Shown piece after piece: positions 50,253 through 62,135 of a DNA stretch of 64,000 bases. The position numbers and the translations under genes were made by a program. Source of the DNA: Cinclus cinclus (Eukaryota > Chordata > Aves > Passeriformes > Cinclidae). The notes under the pieces are model-generated. The model made no database searches. It saw only the letters and a program-made list of their open reading frames with translations, and had not been told where the DNA came from. Every line of letters begins with the position of its first letter. Within the stretch, counting starts at the first letter, position 1. Where the stretch lies: positions 53,566,006 to 53,630,005 of the forward strand of contig NC_085047.1 of the NCBI RefSeq assembly GCF_963662255.1, given 5' to 3'.

Positions 50253-52486
50253 GTAAGTTCAATTCTCACCTTACCAGTTGCTTCTATAAATCACTACCCA
50301 GCCAGTTGACATAATGTTTCAATGCAGCTACATCCTATTACTGCTGTTTCACAGTAAGCAGACTATATTCAAAGGAATGTGTTTATTTATTGAAGAGTGT
50401 ATATTTTATATGCTATGCATATGATTTCTATTCTTTAGTTAAATAATGAAATCTTCCCTTTTGTGGTTTTTTTTTTGTCTTCTGCAATTAATTTTTGAAT
50501 AAACAACCCAAGTCACAATCCTTCTTTCTTTGATTTGATTGATACCACTGTTTATTTGTTTCACAGGATACAGTTCCTGTCCTGATCTTCTGTCTTTTTC
50601 CTATACTGAAAAAATACAGTTGTAGCAATTGAAAAGGCAGCAATAAGCATATATCTTTCTCCAGGAAGGCTGTTGTGAGCTGGTCTGACCTGCAGCTACA
50701 AGCATTAGGCTCATTTTCTTCACTCAATGTTGGCAATCAACTGAGGCTGATACAGGAGGTGTTGAAAACTTTGCAGTGTCTGGGGAGCAAAAAGGTGAAA
50801 AAAAGGTTGTGCTATCACATTCTGCAACCTCACACCTGTTTCTAGCTTCTGGATCTGTTTCCTCCTCTGATGCATTTCCATCGGGGAACATTATCCTTGT
50901 ACAATTTCACATTATAACCTATGGTGAGCTTACAGTCCTTAGAGAAAACGCTCAATTTACAGCTGTTTTTGCAGAGATCTATAAGCATTTACCTGACAAG
51001 TTTCTATTTAGAGCTTTTTCTGATTAAAAATCTGAGTTTCAGGTAGTGAGATGGAGAAGGAGCACCTATTTTGGCAAGAGATTTAGGGGATATAGAGCTT
51101 AACCAGCAGGATCTTACTTAAAAGACTGTTTTAAACAGTGAACCCACTTGTATAATACATTTCTTTTAAAGTTAAGAAAAGAATGGGAGAGATAAATGCA
51201 TAGTTAAGGATTATAATGAATAATTAATTAACATGTTAATAATTGATAAATAATTAATGATAATTATTAATTAATAGTGTTAATTTATAATTACTGCTAC
51301 TGAATAACAGATACGTATGTGGCTTCTGATACTTCACATAGAGTGTTTACAAAATTTTCTACTTATGGATTCAAGGTCAGTTTCAGGATTGACTGAAAAA
51401 TCAGCAAAACCAGTTTGAGTAACTTGCCTCCAACAACCTTAATCCTGCAGATGGAATTACAGAATTGGAAAGAGCATAAAACAAACTGGTCAAGATGCTT
51501 TCTGGCCTTTCTGGTCCATATGAAGTGCCAAAGTGGCTGAAGGGTTATATATATTATATGAAATTTGCTATGGTTTAGGACAAGGCACAAGCCTGAAGAG
51601 AGAAAGGCAAGGTTTGTAAGGAAAGATCATGTGTTTCAATGCATCAAATAATGCAGCTGGAAGAAACAATCAGAGAAGTGAGAAGTTTTAAGAGTTTTTT
51701 TTCTGAAAACCTGATGAAATAGTTTAAGATTTCATTTGTACTTTGGGATTCAAACAAGGCCGAACACATGAGTTAGAAACAGTTCTGAAATACTTTCTAA
51801 TTTCTGTGAGGGTCAGACAGCCTTAAAGTGGGAGTGAAATGCCTGTGAAAACCTGTTTCAGAGCAGTCTGCGTCTGAGGCTGGAAGGCCTCTGCCATCTC
51901 TCTGGATTGAGTTTGAATTTTTTCCCATGAACTTGCAGGTTCAACTTCACTTTAACCTAATGATTGTCATTATGCAAACACTGATATAGGAGGATAATAC
52001 TTTTTAAAAGTCTTATTGCAATGGCAATGAGGGCAATGTCTCAGGTTTTGCATCTTCTTTCATTTTTATTCAGTATATTTGCCTTTGTGTCTTTGTGTTT
52101 TCCTTAGCTTTCCCTTTAAAGTCTGAACTTTCCAGGGGTGTTTTTATTTTTTCTAAGAGAAATAAATATTTCCTTGGGTTTCAAGCAGGATGCTAATTAG
52201 ATGTTCTGGTAAAGAGGAGAGTCCAGAGGGCTAAAAGGAGAGAGAAAAGTCTGTTGTCCTTTTTGAACATCTATAATTGAATTATGGGGAAATGGAAACT
52301 TGATATAACTTCAGAGAGTATAGTTTCTCCACCTCTGTGTGTGACACCCAATATGTAATTGATCAAGAGTAATGAATGTTCTCATGTTGTGAAAAGTATA
52401 TTTTTCTACATGTCTTTTAAGGATGACACAAGGGGAAAAAAATTACTGGTGAAGTTTATCATGATCTGAATTCCTGATTTTGACAG
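50253..52486 (+). other. FREM2: FREM2 intron between exons A and B (2234 bp)
   Basis: Phase-1 intron with a GTAAGT donor and a TTTTGACAG acceptor. It interrupts the first Calx-beta domain just before the strand that leads to the DGTA turn. An AT-rich stretch at about 51216-51292 is built from repeated AATTA and TTAAT words. I see no transposon, RNA gene or additional exon. Confidence 0.8.
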
Positions 52487-52717
52487 GTATTAGCACCAAA
52501 GATGGTACTGCCAAGAAAGATAAAGATTTCAGAGGAAAAGCCCAGAAGCAAGTGCAGTTTAATCCTGGTCAAACCTTAGCTACATGGCGAGTACGAATTT
52601 TGAGTGATGGTGAACATGAACATTCTGAGTCCTTTCAAATTGTTCTTTCTGAGCCCGTCATGGCAATTCTGGAATTTCCTGCTTCATCTACAGTGGAAAT
52701 TATTGACCCAGGAGATG
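52487..52717 (+). CDS. FREM2: FREM2 exon B: second half of the first Calx-beta domain
   Basis: Internal coding exon of 231 bp (77 codons, phase 1 to phase 1). It is flanked by acceptor TTTTGACAG and donor ATG|GTGAGA. The first codon, a serine, is split with the previous exon. The reading continues [14 protein letters not shown], then [20 protein letters not shown], then [14 protein letters not shown], and ends VEIIDPGD. These are the diagnostic parts of a Calx-beta domain in order: the DGTA turn, the aromatic/Asp position, the FxPG motif before the V-x-I-L-x-D strand, the E-x-E/F strand and the closing V-x-I-x-D linker to the next domain. Calx-beta domains bind calcium in Na/Ca exchangers and integrin beta-4. 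In the Fraser complex they belong to the extracellular, basement-membrane portion. Reading past the donor meets a stop at 52768-52770, as expected for an intron. Confidence 0.88.
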
Positions 52718-53052
52718 GTGAGAACTTTTCCAGAACTGTACTGCCAGTGTGTGCATATACTAAAAGATAAACTGGAGGGCAAATGCTGTGAGTAACACTG
52801 GATGCTAAAGGTTGACTGTCCTCAAAATATTTCCTAAGACAGACTTGGGCACCATGTAGCCATTTGTCCTCTATCACTTTAAGTGCTTGATGAAGGGCTT
52901 ACTCAGGTAGCATTTTTAATGAAAATACCTGCATTTTTTATGATATGTTATATCTAGGGGCTTTGTTTGTGTTAATTTTAGGTATAACCAGTTTTCCGTT
53001 AAATGTGTTTGCATACCGAATGTGTCTGAAGAGTTGGCTGCAGGCTAACTTG

Positions 53053-53124
53053 ATTTACTCTGCCATGGGAGAGGATGGCAGAGTAAATTTACTCAGAGAC
53101 ATTTACTCATGTGGGAGAGGATGG
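53053..53124. repeat. Perfect 14-bp hairpin inside a local partial duplication
   Basis: ATTTACTCTGCCAT at 53053-53066 pairs exactly with ATGGCAGAGTAAAT at 53075-53088 across the 8-nt loop GGGAGAGG. A related direct copy starting ATTTACTC and including GGGAGAGGATGG follows at 53101-53124, 48 bp downstream of the first. Confidence 0.92.
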
Positions 53125-54213
53125 TACAGGAAAGTCTAGGCTGGTTGATCACAAGTTTGGTCTTGGAGCAAACTATTTGCATCAATTAGGCCTTGATATC
53201 AACCTGAGAAGCTCAGTAATTGTAGAGTTCATTAGACCAAGTGTAGCACATGCTGTGTCAAGAACAAATCAAATTATGGTTAAATATAAATTAAGAAATA
53301 AACTGATTTTAAAAAAAATTACAAAATAAGTAGACCATGCTCTGGTTGCTTTGCATCTTTTCAGCTGCATCTAGACACTTAACCCAGGGGCTGTAGTCAC
53401 ACAGAACTGTCTTTAAGAAATCTGTTTAAGTACTGGATGTCCATAACAACTTGAATTATATAGTCTCCCCAATTAACATTTGAAGAGTGTTGGGCATGAA
53501 AATTATCAGAGGTATCTTAGTTCCTAATTACAAATGCAAGTTAAACCACAGCTTATCTCACATCCATTTTTAATCACTGAGAAAAATAGTGCTTGACTTG
53601 AAAGCAGCATGTATGAGACACAGCAATAACTTGAAAATGTGTTAAATCTCTTTATCTTTTCTATGATCAGTAAGATAGCACAGTTAAAGGTAATGGCTGA
53701 GTCTTCTTTATGCCAACAGTATTTTATATTTCTTACATTAAGATAAAATTTTTACAGTGCTAGGGAATTTGTATTAATTATACATAAAGTGAAGTTGCAG
53801 AGCTGCAGAGGACAAAATGAAATGCACACCTGCAAATCAAGGAATACCTAGAAGAAAACTAGAGAGAGAACTTTGAGGGGAAGGACTGCTTCCTAACTAG
53901 TCTTTTGAAGCTTAGTGCTTAACAAGCTCAGTGAATAGGAGCCATCAAAAGTTTTATTCTGCTTCCAGTGAAAAAATCATTGATTTGAATGGTGTTGCTT
54001 TAGGTTCAAAACTGTGAGTTTGTTCAGAAAGCTGTACCAGCCTCTTGGGGTATGGGACATTAGTTAATGTTTTATTCGAAATATAGATTGCACAGGGATG
54101 TGTTCTTTTATACTAGCTGCAATGGTATAGCTCATTCTCCTCCAAGCTTTTATGCTGTTCATAAGGTCTGTTAAACTTTTACACTGCCATTTTACTCCTA
54201 GTTGAATAATTAT

Positions 54214-54253
<40 letters not shown>
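54214..54253 (+). repeat. (GA)n microsatellite
   Basis: About 40 bp of GA repeats with one C interruption at 54224, in the intron between exons B and C. Confidence 0.95.
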
Positions 54254-54255
<2 letters not shown>

Positions 54256-55503
54256 AAATAAATCACATTCCTGCATGTTATGGAAGGTGCGAGTTTTTTA
54301 TTTTGCCAACTAAATTCTAAAGGGAGAATAGAAGAAATTAAATGTTTTTGGGTTTTTTGTTGTTTTTTTTGTTTTTTGTTTTTTTTAGTGCTGCCTTTTG
54401 CTTTTCTTTAAAATAAAAAAGTAGGGATTTGATATTTTTCATGTTGAATTTTTGTCTTACCAGAATAATGGGTATTCTCAATCTTACCAAACCTGAATTA
54501 CAGCATTTTTAATGCAGGCTTTTGACCTTAAGCCATGCTATGGTAGTTGGAGAACTAAAACCTGGAACATGTTTTCAAAGAAGTCACCTGACAATTTTCA
54601 GAACACTGTTTGCCAAAGTGCTCTGAAATGATGAAAAATTTGCTTTGTGCAATCAGCTGATCACTTAACTTGATGTTATACTGAATTATATTCTGTTTAG
54701 GTTGCAGTAACACTAATGAAACTGTAAAGGTGATTTATAATTATGTGCATAACCAACTTTTGTTCTTGAGTTTTTGAGAGAACAAGAACAAAATTGATCC
54801 TGAATCCCACTAACAGTATAAAACACAGCCATCTGATTATGTGAGCATAAAATAATGAAGGAGTTCAGAATGCATCATAGTGAAGGTTTTTCCCTGAAAA
54901 ACGATCTGATATCCTTTTGTATGATACATTTAAGGGTGAGATTGCTCCTCAGATTTCGCTGGCTGTATTGGCTGGCTCTCCTTTTAGTAAAAACAGGACT
55001 GTAGACATGTAACCAACTCAAATCAAATGTCCAAGTCAGAGTAAGATGTCAAGAGCTCAGCCTTGCTCCTCAATGCCAAATGATTTTCCTGTTTATCTTG
55101 ATGCAGTAAGTTAAAGAATAGCCTTGGTGAGCCACAGTCTGTGTATGACTATGCTATTGATACTTCTGTAGTTAACAGTTAATAATTAAATGCCATGGAA
55201 ATAATTTTTAAAAATAGACTTTGTGGGCAAATTCTCCAAACACTGTCTTGCACCATTAACCCTAGATAAACAAATCAGTCACATTAGAGACCACTTAATA
55301 AGGACTTGTGAATTCAGACCTAATGATCTGATTTGCTTTTCCATTTCTGAAACACTAAGGAATTCCACTTCTCTCACCTTTCAAGTTTTGCTTACAATTT
55401 AGTGGAATTAACAATAAATGTGAGTTATTTGTTGCACTTTAGAATATTCAAAAATGCTCTTAGCTGTTGTACGGATGACTTTATGAGTTTCTTTTCTTTG
55501 CAG

Positions 55504-55629
55504 AATCAACAGTCTTTATTCCTCAGTCCACCTATACTATTGAAGAAGATGTTGGTGAGTTATTTATTCCAGTCAGAAGAAGTGGAGATGTGAGTCAGGA
55601 GCTGATGGTCATCTGTTACACACAACAAG
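55504..55629 (+). CDS. FREM2: FREM2 exon C: first half of the second Calx-beta domain
   Basis: Internal coding exon of 126 bp (42 codons, phase 1 to phase 1). The acceptor is strong (TTTCTTTTCTTTGCAG). The donor is AAG|GTAGTA, which lacks the usual G at intron position +5. After the split Glu the translation runs [32 protein letters not shown] and LMVICYTQQ. This is the N-terminal half of a Calx-beta domain: an IEED acidic cluster followed by a strand ending RRSGD, parallel to VNED...KRRG in exon A. It starts immediately after the linker that ends exon B, so the two domains are contiguous. Because the exon is frame-neutral, skipping it would delete half a domain without a frameshift. Confidence 0.87.
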
Positions 55630-56506
55630 GTAGTAGAATCTACTATAGAATAAAATAATGGCAAGAGTGGAAAAGATACAGAAATTTTAAATATTTATTC
55701 CATCTATTTTATAACAAAATTATTTATAACTCTGTTAATTAATTTTTCATCTGAATATCTTCACTCTTAACTGGAAATGTCTTCATCTCTGAAATCTGTC
55801 TAAGAGTGTAAATTAATGCAGTTTAAAAATCATCATGGGGAGGTGAAGAGGATCTATGTTCTTTATATTTCTGCAAGGTTTTTATATGCAGCCCCATATA
55901 TCTGAAAGTGATGAGAACTGAAAGTACTGCAGTGATTACCCTAGCTGTCCTTCACTTGTTTGTATCTTGAAAAATAATATTGCTTAATTGTCATACTTGT
56001 CCTTCCTCTGGCATTCAGTCTCTTAGTAATAATACTTGTGCAGGGAATAGGATTTCTATACTTATAGTTTTTTGGTTTTTTTTTTAATCTGGAGAGCTGG
56101 AGCAATATTTTGTGTAAAGTAATCTAGAATCCAGATAATTTGTTTTCATTAAATTCTCTCTGTTCTAGTCCACTGGTATCTTCAATATGGGTAAAATATA
56201 TTATGGTAGTTAACTGGTAATCCTCACAGGGGCTACTTTGTCAATCTGTGTCTCTTGTAATAAGCAATATTCTTCTGACTGTAAAAGTGCAAATGATTTG
56301 AAGAACCACACTCTTCCATTGTATTGTATACAGAAGAAGTACAGACCTCAGAAGTGGGTCTGTGGACCTCTAACCTTGTCCACAGCCCATCTTATCACCA
56401 AAAAAAACCAGAAATTAAAAGCTAATAAAAATAAAATTCCATCTCTGTGAGGAGATCATCATCACCATGGTGTATATATAGTGACTGTTCTCGTTTTATG
56501 CCACAG
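55630..56506 (+). other. FREM2: FREM2 intron between exons C and D (877 bp)
   Basis: Short phase-1 intron that splits the glycine codon of the GTASG turn in the second Calx-beta domain. The donor is GTAGTA and the acceptor TTTTATGCCACAG. The sequence is AT-rich with a T run near 56068-56088. Nothing else is recognised. Confidence 0.8.
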
Positions 56507-56758
56507 GAACAGCATCTGGCACTGCCCCAACCTCTGTACTTTCCTACTCTGACTACATATCCAGGCCAGAGGATCACAACAGCGTTCTGCGTTTTGACAA
56601 AGATGAAAGAGAAAAAATGTGTCGAATCGTCATCATAGATGATTCCTTGTTTGAAGAGGCTGAGACCTTTGATGTTTTGCTGAGCATGCCCATGGGTGGA
56701 AGAATTGGTGCAGAATTCCCAAGCACTCAAATTACCATTGTACCTGACAAGGATGATG
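56507..56758 (+). CDS. FREM2: FREM2 exon D: second half of the second Calx-beta domain
   Basis: Internal coding exon of 252 bp (84 codons, phase 1 to phase 1), with acceptor TTATGCCACAG and donor ATG|GTAAGA. The reading begins with the split Gly, then [57 protein letters not shown] and [11 protein letters not shown], closing ITIVPDKDD. This gives the remaining Calx-beta signature: the SDY position, a V-x-F-x-x-x-E strand, IVIIDD with the acidic EEAETF segment, and the terminal ITIVPDKDD linker. As I recall it, this stretch is distinctive for FREM2 rather than FRAS1 or FREM1, and it supports the gene call most strongly. The following exon, expected to start the third Calx-beta domain, is not found before the window ends. 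Confidence 0.89.
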
Positions 56759-59664
56759 GTAAGATATCATATAATTGAAGTGATACTCCCAGTGCAGGAG
56801 AGAAACTACAAATAACATCACATTCAAATCAGCATGTAGAAAATGAGGGGTTTTTTTTAGTTCCTGCTGGTTAAAATACATGCTGCTTCCATCCTGAGAT
56901 TATAAAATACTATTGGAAAGCTATGCAGGTTTTTGAAAGTATTTAGTACTGCTGTTTTATTGTTTGAGAAATCACGTGAGCAGTGATTCAGACCAAGGAG
57001 CTGCACCTTTCTCTTCTGTCACGTTAACAGACATAACTCAAGATGTCACCTTGCATGGGCAGCCTTGTTTCTGTGATTCTGAGGTTGTGTCCAGAAAGCC
57101 TTTGGACCCATTCAGTCATGCTGCACAGGCGCTATTGGAGGCCCTGATGGGGCAGAAGCCATCTAGCAGCTCCCAAGAGACAGTTATATTTCTTCTGATT
57201 TGATGCTGCATTTGAATTTCTACGTAGAAGTCTCCATTTGTGCTGCCTTTGTCTTTTTTAGCAAAGCAGATACTCACATAAGAGTAATGCTGCTTTAGAA
57301 ATTGCCTCAGTAAGGAAATGCTGACAGAATTATGTCATTTGATCAACTGGTTAATAGCTTTAAGATAATCCTTTGAAAGGGGCACTTCTGGTGGTGGTTA
57401 GAAAAAGGGGTGTGACTAAGGTGGAGTAGAATCAGCGCACTGTATCACCAACTGCTTTCAAAAATACATTTATGTTGCTGCCTCAAGCCTCTTCTTTAAT
57501 GCTTCAGCACTGCCTCTTTCTCTTCTAGGAGAAGTAGCATGAAAGATTTCTGGTACAATTGCCCTCATTTATGCATGGAGTTTGGAGACTGACATTTCAA
57601 CTATAAAGTTAGTGATAGGACTACTGATAAGCTGTTCTAGTCCTCTCTGTGAGGCCATAAACCATCTATTGTGACACCACCATATTTCCTGAAGACTAAA
57701 GGGAGGAATTACATAGTACAGTGCTCTTTGAAAGCCTGATGAAAAAACAGACCATTATTATCAGCACAGTGATTTCTCTGTGGGTGAGGATACAAAAGGC
57801 AGCTCTTAAAGGCAGGAAGTCCACACCCATCTAATTGCCTCATAAATACTCTGTCTGCCTGAAATTTCTCACCTGTAATCCTGTGACAGAGGTGACTTTG
57901 TTTTCTCTGTGGAGCATTTGGGTAATCATATAGCATTAATGACTACAACAGGCTGAAAAAACATTTCTTGTAAAGTAAGAGATCATATATTGAATGCAAG
58001 CCAAAATAGAAATCTTTATCTGACTCTGCTATTGTACCAAACACAAATTTATTCATTTAGGAGCTTCTGCAACAGTTTGGTTTGTATGAATAATTCTGAT
58101 GAGTTCATGAATTTTAAAGTTTGTACATAGCAGAGTATAGAGTATTTAAAGAGTAGCTATTAAAAATATATATTAATGGAGAAACTGATTACCCAAAAAT
58201 TGAAGGTATTCTGACTGCTTAAAATATATATGGAGAGTATGGGATGGAGAGAATGATTCTCCAAGACATTAGTTAATATCAGAGATGACCTGAGATTAGA
58301 CCATCTAACTTCAGTGGGCATCTCAGTGACTCCTAATCACAACAGAGTAGAAAACTTAATATTTTATGAAACACAAAATATTAGGGAAGTTAATGGGAAA
58401 TCTCCTTTAATACTACCATTAGAAAGTAGAAGTAATTTAGTTTGTGTTCCACTGTAGAGTTTGAAGTTTCTGCATTTATGAGCACAAGCTTCCTCAGAGC
58501 TACGAACTTCTCTACACAAATTAATTTAAGAAAGAATAATCTTATAGGATTTATTAAGAAAACTGGGGAAGTGTTTAGGAAATTAGAATAGCATATTTTC
58601 ATTATGTAGCAACTGAGCTATCTATGTTTGTTGGTGGGAGTAAAGAATATTTGGGATATTGAAAGGTAAGGGATATTTGAAGGATAGGTTTGGAACACTT
58701 TTTTGAAAACATTCACCTTTCTTTTTATACCCAAAATGTTGCATATGTGTTATTTGGAATGATGTGACAGAGCTCCTTTTCAGCTTTCTGTGTCAGTGAA
58801 AGAACTCCCACAAAGAATTCTAGCACATGAAAAAATTACTGGCAATTCACTTACCAGTAAAATTTCCTACCACATTCATTTTTATTTGCATAAAAATATG
58901 AAGCATGAAAAGTCTGTGTTTTGTTTCATCTGACATCTGTTGCACTGCCTTTTCTTTAAAAAACAGAATACAGACTACAGAGGAAATTACAGATTACACC
59001 TTGCATATTTATTTATGTATTCACACACACATACAATTATATATGTATGGGAACATATTTATGTAAAGTGTGAGCAATTTAGCATCCTGCAGTCATGGTT
59101 GAAATTCCGCATAAATAAGCAGAGGATTTTAAGCAGCATTGGTTATTATTGTTTGCAGTGCACAAAATTAATTTTCTAAGTTAAACTAGCATGGTATATG
59201 AAAAAAAAAGATAATTTTCTTTAGCTTTTAACAGTAGGATTTAATTCAGAAGATGTCTAAGATAAAGGTTGGTAGAAGCTTTAGCACTTATGTAATAGTC
59301 TGTCAGCTGTATTAATGCTGTAAGGCTAAATTCTGTGGTCCGCTTTAGTCTCTGCTTCACATTTACTGATCTATATTCCTCATTGCTTAAATTCATCTTC
59401 TGCTTAACAAAGTTTCTTTGGACAAATGTCACAGTGTGTCATTAAGTGATGTCACCAAGTACTGTGAGTGGATTAACATTATGCATTGATTTCTTCAGGC
59501 CAAGCAAGAGAAATAACAAAGGGCAAAGTATAATAATGCTACCTGAGATCTTTCCTATGGAGCTCAAGTCATCACTAGCAGCACTGCCTTATCTCCTCTG
59601 GCTTTCATTTCGATTTAATTAGGAAACACCTTCAGCAACTACCATCCAAGTCTTTCATTTCTAG

Positions 59665-59685
59665 AGAATGCCCTCAGGGCATTCT
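59665..59685. repeat. Perfect 10-bp inverted repeat
   Basis: AGAATGCCCT and AGGGCATTCT are separated by a single C. Near-palindromic, in an intron, with no visible function. Confidence 0.85.
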
Positions 59686-62070
59686 AACTAAAATGTTGTA
59701 GTTGATATATAACCATGACAATAAAAAAAAAGTAAGAGGCATGCTGTGATGAACTACAGTGTATTCACTAAATTCCAGGCAACTGAAAAGTTTAATTGGG
59801 GATTATACAATTGTGCTATGCTGCCAAAGCAAAATCAGGGGGTAAAAAAAAGTGTAGTATGTAGAACATGGACTGGTACATTTATATGTTGTGAATGGTG
59901 ATTTTCAAATGTGTTGCTATTGGGATATTTATTAATTTGGAAGGGATTTTTCCTGATAGGTACTAAAGTTAGGTAGAAAAAAAGAAAAGTATTAAGTTAA
60001 TGAAGTAAGCAACAGAAAAAACTTCACATGGAAATCTTGGGTTTGAAGTTACACATGCCAGTACAGTTAAGGCACTAAAAAGTAAAAACATGTTTTGTTT
60101 GTGTTAGACGTGATAGTTGCTAACTGTCAACCATGGAAGAAAAGCATGCGTATGGAAAAGACTAATATAAATCATCCAGTTCTGGGCTGGTACTAATCTC
60201 ACTTGGTATTAGTCTCCATAATTTTAGACATCTGATTCAAATAGTCTATTACAGGATTCTTCTATAGTTAATGGAAAGAGAGGTGTATTCCCAGGTAACA
60301 TCCCATCCTAGGACAAGCATCTAAATTGTTTACCAGGGATACCTGGTGCATCTGAATACATTGATTTATGACAGTAGATATAAGCCCTACCTTAGAAATT
60401 TAATTTGCAAATACAAAGTTGTAAGCACTACTGGACATGAAGGACATACCTATACTGCATGGAGAGTACAGAGTTCATCATAAAGCTCGTTTGAAGGAGG
60501 CGCTTTGCATCATAGGTAAATATTATGCATCTAGGAAAAGGAGGATAAGGATAACATGCACTTTTCATTCCCCTTGGACAGAGGAATACTGGAATTTAGT
60601 CTAAGACTCATGAAAACACTCAGACCCTACTCTTCCATGGAAATGCCTTAATCCTCATGCACTTAGCAACTAAGCTAGATCAGCCTGGAAGTGCTCTCTG
60701 TTTCTCCAGCTGAAGTGGTGACTCTGAAACAATTTCATGGAGAGAGAGAAAAAATGAGATCTAAGTCTTTTGTTGGCACTCATCTGGGAATGAAGAGCCT
60801 TTAGTTTGGTTCCAGCACCAACAGTGTTACGATATGGTATGCTACAAGTCTGATACAAAATGCTTTAACAAGGTTTGAGTCAATGCTCTACTTCTTCATA
60901 GTCCCAATATTTTGACTGCTGTGCTAATTAAGATTTGTACTTGGTATTTTGTTGTGGGCAAATTTAAAACTCAGTTTGTAATCATATTTGGAAGCCTGAA
61001 GAGAAGAGGTGTGGTGAATGCAGAGCTGGGAGTTTGCACCTAAGGGGGAAATACTTGCAATTATTTTGTGTGCTGCAAGTTTTTTTATAAGTGGCTGCCT
61101 CCCCATGTGATTTTAATTCCATGCTACTGTATTTAGTGTTGCTGTGAGAGTACACAGCCTTACAGCCAGGCTGACAAACAGTCATCCTGTCTTAGTGGAA
61201 TTGTTGAAGACTCATGCTGTTCACAGCAGGAAGTACATTAAATACATTTCTTCCACTTCATTCACATTAGATGGGCAAGAAGCTGCTCAGACTTTTTCTT
61301 GATATTTCTGTACCAAGGCTGGGAAAGTGAAGGACTCAAGTTTATGTCAGACATTTGCTTACCATTATCTTTACACCTGATCAACAGAATCAATCACTCA
61401 TACCATCCACATGATAGAGGATAGCACTGTCTGCAAATATTTTACAGATGACTAAACTGGATGATGGTATCCTAATGCAGAAAGGGAATGTTAGAGGTCG
61501 AACAGAACAGATTAATTATTTAGTCTTCTGGAGATTTCTTTAAAACACTGTCACTTTCCTTACACTTAATTACATTTTGAAAATCCTTAGACCATGTTCT
61601 GGAAATTGGTACCCACTAACACTTGTCCAGCTCCCTTGAAGTAGTAAAGTACATATTATTATTTACTATCAACAGCCTGAAAAGTCAGCACTGCAATTTT
61701 ACACTATAAATATATTCTTTGCATTGGTTTCTAGCAGTCAGGCAGTATGAACTGACTCTCACTGTGTGCACTGAGCCAAATCTACAGCTTTTGATAAGTA
61801 AGTGTTTTACGAGTAACATAGTTTATCAGAGGAACGTCCTTATCTCACAGGGCTATTTGGAATCTCCTTACTTCCATTGGTCTCCAATGCAGGCAGTCAA
61901 ATGTGCCTTTTTCTCTTTGCCAATAGGTCTGTCAGACCTTAAACTAAACAGGTGGTTGATTAATCTTGGTAGTTAACATCTTCTAGTGCATTTGTCTAAT
62001 TTTAATTACAATCTGAACACTACAGGCAGAGAATGCCCACTGTTATGTTATATGTTATATATGTTATATG

Positions 62071-62135
62071 TTATGTTATGTTATGTTATGTTATGTTATG
62101 TTATGTTATGTTATGTTATGTTATGTTATGTTATG
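62071..62135 (+). repeat. (TTATG)n pentanucleotide microsatellite
   Basis: Thirteen perfect TTATG units, preceded from about 62042 by shorter degenerate TTATG/TTATA copies and followed by decaying TCATA/TCATG. A pentanucleotide repeat stays open in several frames, which explains a Tyr-Val-Met-Leu-Cys repeating frame here. That frame is not a gene. Confidence 0.96.

Larger units (their letters stand above)
52718..55503 (+). other. FREM2: FREM2 intron between exons B and C (2786 bp)
   Basis: Phase-1 intron separating the two Calx-beta domains. It contains a perfect 14-bp inverted repeat at 53053-53088 within a partial local duplication reaching 53124, and a (GA)n microsatellite at 54214-54253. 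It also has a T-rich tract with G interruptions at about 54345-54388. No other exon or transposon is recognisable. Confidence 0.78.

Noticed and set aside
50106..56758. Assignment to FRAS1 or FREM1 instead of FREM2
   Set aside because: FREM1 has only one Calx-beta domain. The ITIVPDKDD linker and the FDKDEREKM segment fit FREM2 as I remember it better than FRAS1. A protein search would settle this.
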